DNA of 64,000 nt from the NCBI RefSeq assembly GCF_000012505.1, contig NC_007513.1, forward strand, positions 62,001-126,000, in the 5' to 3' direction. Under the pieces are notes generated by a model that was not told the origin of the DNA, did no database searches, and saw only the letters and a program-made list of their open reading frames with translations. Every line of letters starts with the position of its first letter. Position 1 is the stretch's first letter. The DNA comes from Synechococcus sp. CC9902. GTDB lineage: Bacteria > Cyanobacteriota > Cyanobacteriia > PCC-6307 > Cyanobiaceae. Positions 62,735 through 64,000 of the stretch are shown here, one piece after another. A program made the translations under genes and the position numbers.

Positions 62735-63980
62735 TAAAAAGTTACCGTCTGCTGATTCAAATAAGTTCAAAGTTTGGGAAGGTAGTTCTGTTTTTGTTTC
62801 GCAGGGTCGTCACTGGTCATCCGCATTTATCTGGCTATCTGCCGGTTTGTTAGGTGTAACTGTGATTTTTGCCTTCAGTTCAAAGATTGACCAAACTGTT
62901 AGCGTTCGCGGTAAACTATCTCCATCAGGAAGTGTTCAGGATATTGAATCTCCTTCTAGTGGCGTAGTACTTGATGTTTTTGCATCTGATGGTGACTTTG
63001 TTGAAGCTGGTGACATATTACTAACTGTAGAATCCAAGTCTCTATCTAGTCGTCTATCAGAGATTAATGAAAAAATTCAGCTTCTCTCTCTTGAAATTTC
63101 TGGCCTCAAGGACATTATAGAAAGCGGTGGAAAACCAAGTCTCTTTAAACCTTTGCCTCCTCTTCCGACAGGTATAGATGATGCACAGTTGGTTTCTCGA
63201 ATGCTTACTGCACGTAATCAGGTCAATCAGATAAGGTCTGAACTCATTAAGGTTGATATTCGTCTTCAAAGTAAGAGTTCTTCACTCAACTACCAAACAC
63301 AAATTACTAACGATTTGAAGCCTTTGTATGACAATGGTGCTATGGCCCGTAACGCTTATTTAGATCAAATAAATCGCCTTCAGGAAAATAAAGCAGAGTT
63401 TTCTACTCTGGTTACTGAACGTTCGCGCATAGTTGGATCTGTATCTTCCCGTGTCAATTCACTTAATCAGCAGCTTTTGTCTTTGCGCACCCAATTAACC
63501 TCTGTTAATGAACAAATTGGCTATCGCAATGTTAAGGCTCCTGTCTCTGGTAGGGTTTTTAACTTGATGGCTTCCCCTTATTCCGTTGTTTCCAGTTCGG
63601 AGAAACTACTCACAATTGTTCCTTCTAATAATCTTCAAGCTCTAGTTGAAATTCCCAACTCTGATATTGGTTTTATAAAAGTCGGTCAAGCTGTTAGTGT
63701 GTCGGTCGACTCTTTCCCTTCCGGTGAGTTTGGTTATATCCGTGGTTCACTCATCAGTATTGGTTCTGATGCTCTACCTCCTGATCAAGATTCACCTCAG
63801 CGCTATTTTCCAGGAACTGTTAAATTAGTACAGCAGTCTGTTGTTTCTGGTGATACTAGTCTCAACTTACAAAGTGGTATGAGTATTACTGCCAATATCA
63901 AGCTTAGGTCAAGACCAACTATTTCTATTTTGACTGACATCTTTACTCGTCAATTGGATGGTGTTAAGCGTTTTCGATAG
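62727..63980 (+). CDS. HlyD-family membrane fusion protein
   Basis: 417-residue periplasmic adaptor linking the ABC transporter to an outer-membrane channel. One transmembrane helix near 33-52 (FIWLSAGLLGVTVIFAFSS), the biotinyl-like half IESPSSGVVLDVFASDGDFVEAGDILL at about 74-100, a long coiled-coil region 105-275 (Leu/Gln-rich) and the second half VKAPVSGRVFNL. The TTG start is preceded by AGGAG at 62715-62719 (spacing 7) and lies within the transporter gene, overlapping it by 8 bases. The TolC-type outer-membrane partner is not in the window. Confidence 0.9.
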   Translation: MTDKKLPSADSNKFKVWEGSSVFVSQGRHWSSAFIWLSAGLLGVTVIFAFSSKIDQTVSVRGKLSPSGSVQDIESPSSGVVLDVFASDGDFVEAGDILLTVESKSLSSRLSEINEKIQLLSLEISGLKDIIESGGKPSLFKPLPPLPTGIDDAQLVSRMLTARNQVNQIRSELIKVDIRLQSKSSSLNYQTQITNDLKPLYDNGAMARNAYLDQINRLQENKAEFSTLVTERSRIVGSVSSRVNSLNQQLLSLRTQLTSVNEQIGYRNVKAPVSGRVFNLMASPYSVVSSSEKLLTIVPSNNLQALVEIPNSDIGFIKVGQAVSVSVDSFPSGEFGYIRGSLISIGSDALPPDQDSPQRYFPGTVKLVQQSVVSGDTSLNLQSGMSITANIKLRSRPTISILTDIFTRQLDGVKRFR

Positions 63981-64000
63981 CCTTTATGTAGATTTTTTCT

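Overview
The window is chromosomal DNA of a marine picocyanobacterium, most likely Synechococcus (subcluster 5.1 type). The evidence is the psbZ photosystem II gene, the plastid-like ycf23 gene, a four-ACT aspartokinase, a cobalamin gene (cobH) and gene orders familiar from this group (asd-dapA-rnj; mutS-psbZ near ribH). No database search was possible, so names rest on motifs and family knowledge.

Region 1 (about 1-20.9 kb) is GC-rich housekeeping DNA: asd, dapA, rnj, a small TPR-like protein, lysC, holA, cobH, tilS, ycf23, a small membrane protein, uvrB, a secreted HEXXH protein, a GNAT acetyltransferase, a glycosyltransferase, mutS, psbZ and tRNA-Gly(GCC). It is interrupted between lysC and holA by a low-GC sugar O-methyltransferase gene. 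A 318-bp nearly perfect direct repeat, made of the lysC start plus the holA end, brackets the insertion. Inside it lie decayed pieces of mutS and of the GNAT gene.

Region 2 (20.9-42.8 kb) is an AT-rich surface-glycan island. It encodes a nonulosonic (sialic-like) acid pathway: pseB, a DegT aminotransferase, a GNAT, a NeuB-family synthase, a NeuA-HAD fusion and SpsF-type cytidylyltransferases, one of them fused to a class III aminotransferase. It also holds many glycosyl- and modifying-transferases (GT2, GT25, GT61, two HxRRGD fucosyltransferase-like proteins, a GT42-like protein, a sulfotransferase-like protein, an FkbM methyltransferase). The core gene ribH sits inside the island and shares its AT-rich composition.

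Region 3 (42.8-64 kb) looks like a dedicated system for making and exporting a surface glycoprotein. Its centre is a Ser/Thr-rich, cysteine-free, RTX-like repeat protein (50.8-52.9 kb) whose base composition differs clearly from its neighbours. Around it are GT4 and exostosin-like transferases, two large TPR-GT41 (O-GlcNAc-transferase-like) proteins and three GT9-like proteins. The end of the window carries a PpiC-type isomerase, a type I secretion ABC transporter with a cyclic-nucleotide-type sensor domain and an inactive C39-like domain, and an HlyD adaptor. My inference is that the repeat protein is glycosylated in the cytoplasm and then exported by this transporter, forming a cell-surface layer comparable in concept to SwmA of motile Synechococcus.

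From about 34.5 kb to the end the plus strand is T/pyrimidine-rich whichever strand the genes use. Plus-strand proteins are therefore Ser/Leu/Phe-rich, and minus-strand paralogues of the same families are Lys/Glu/Ile/Asn-rich.
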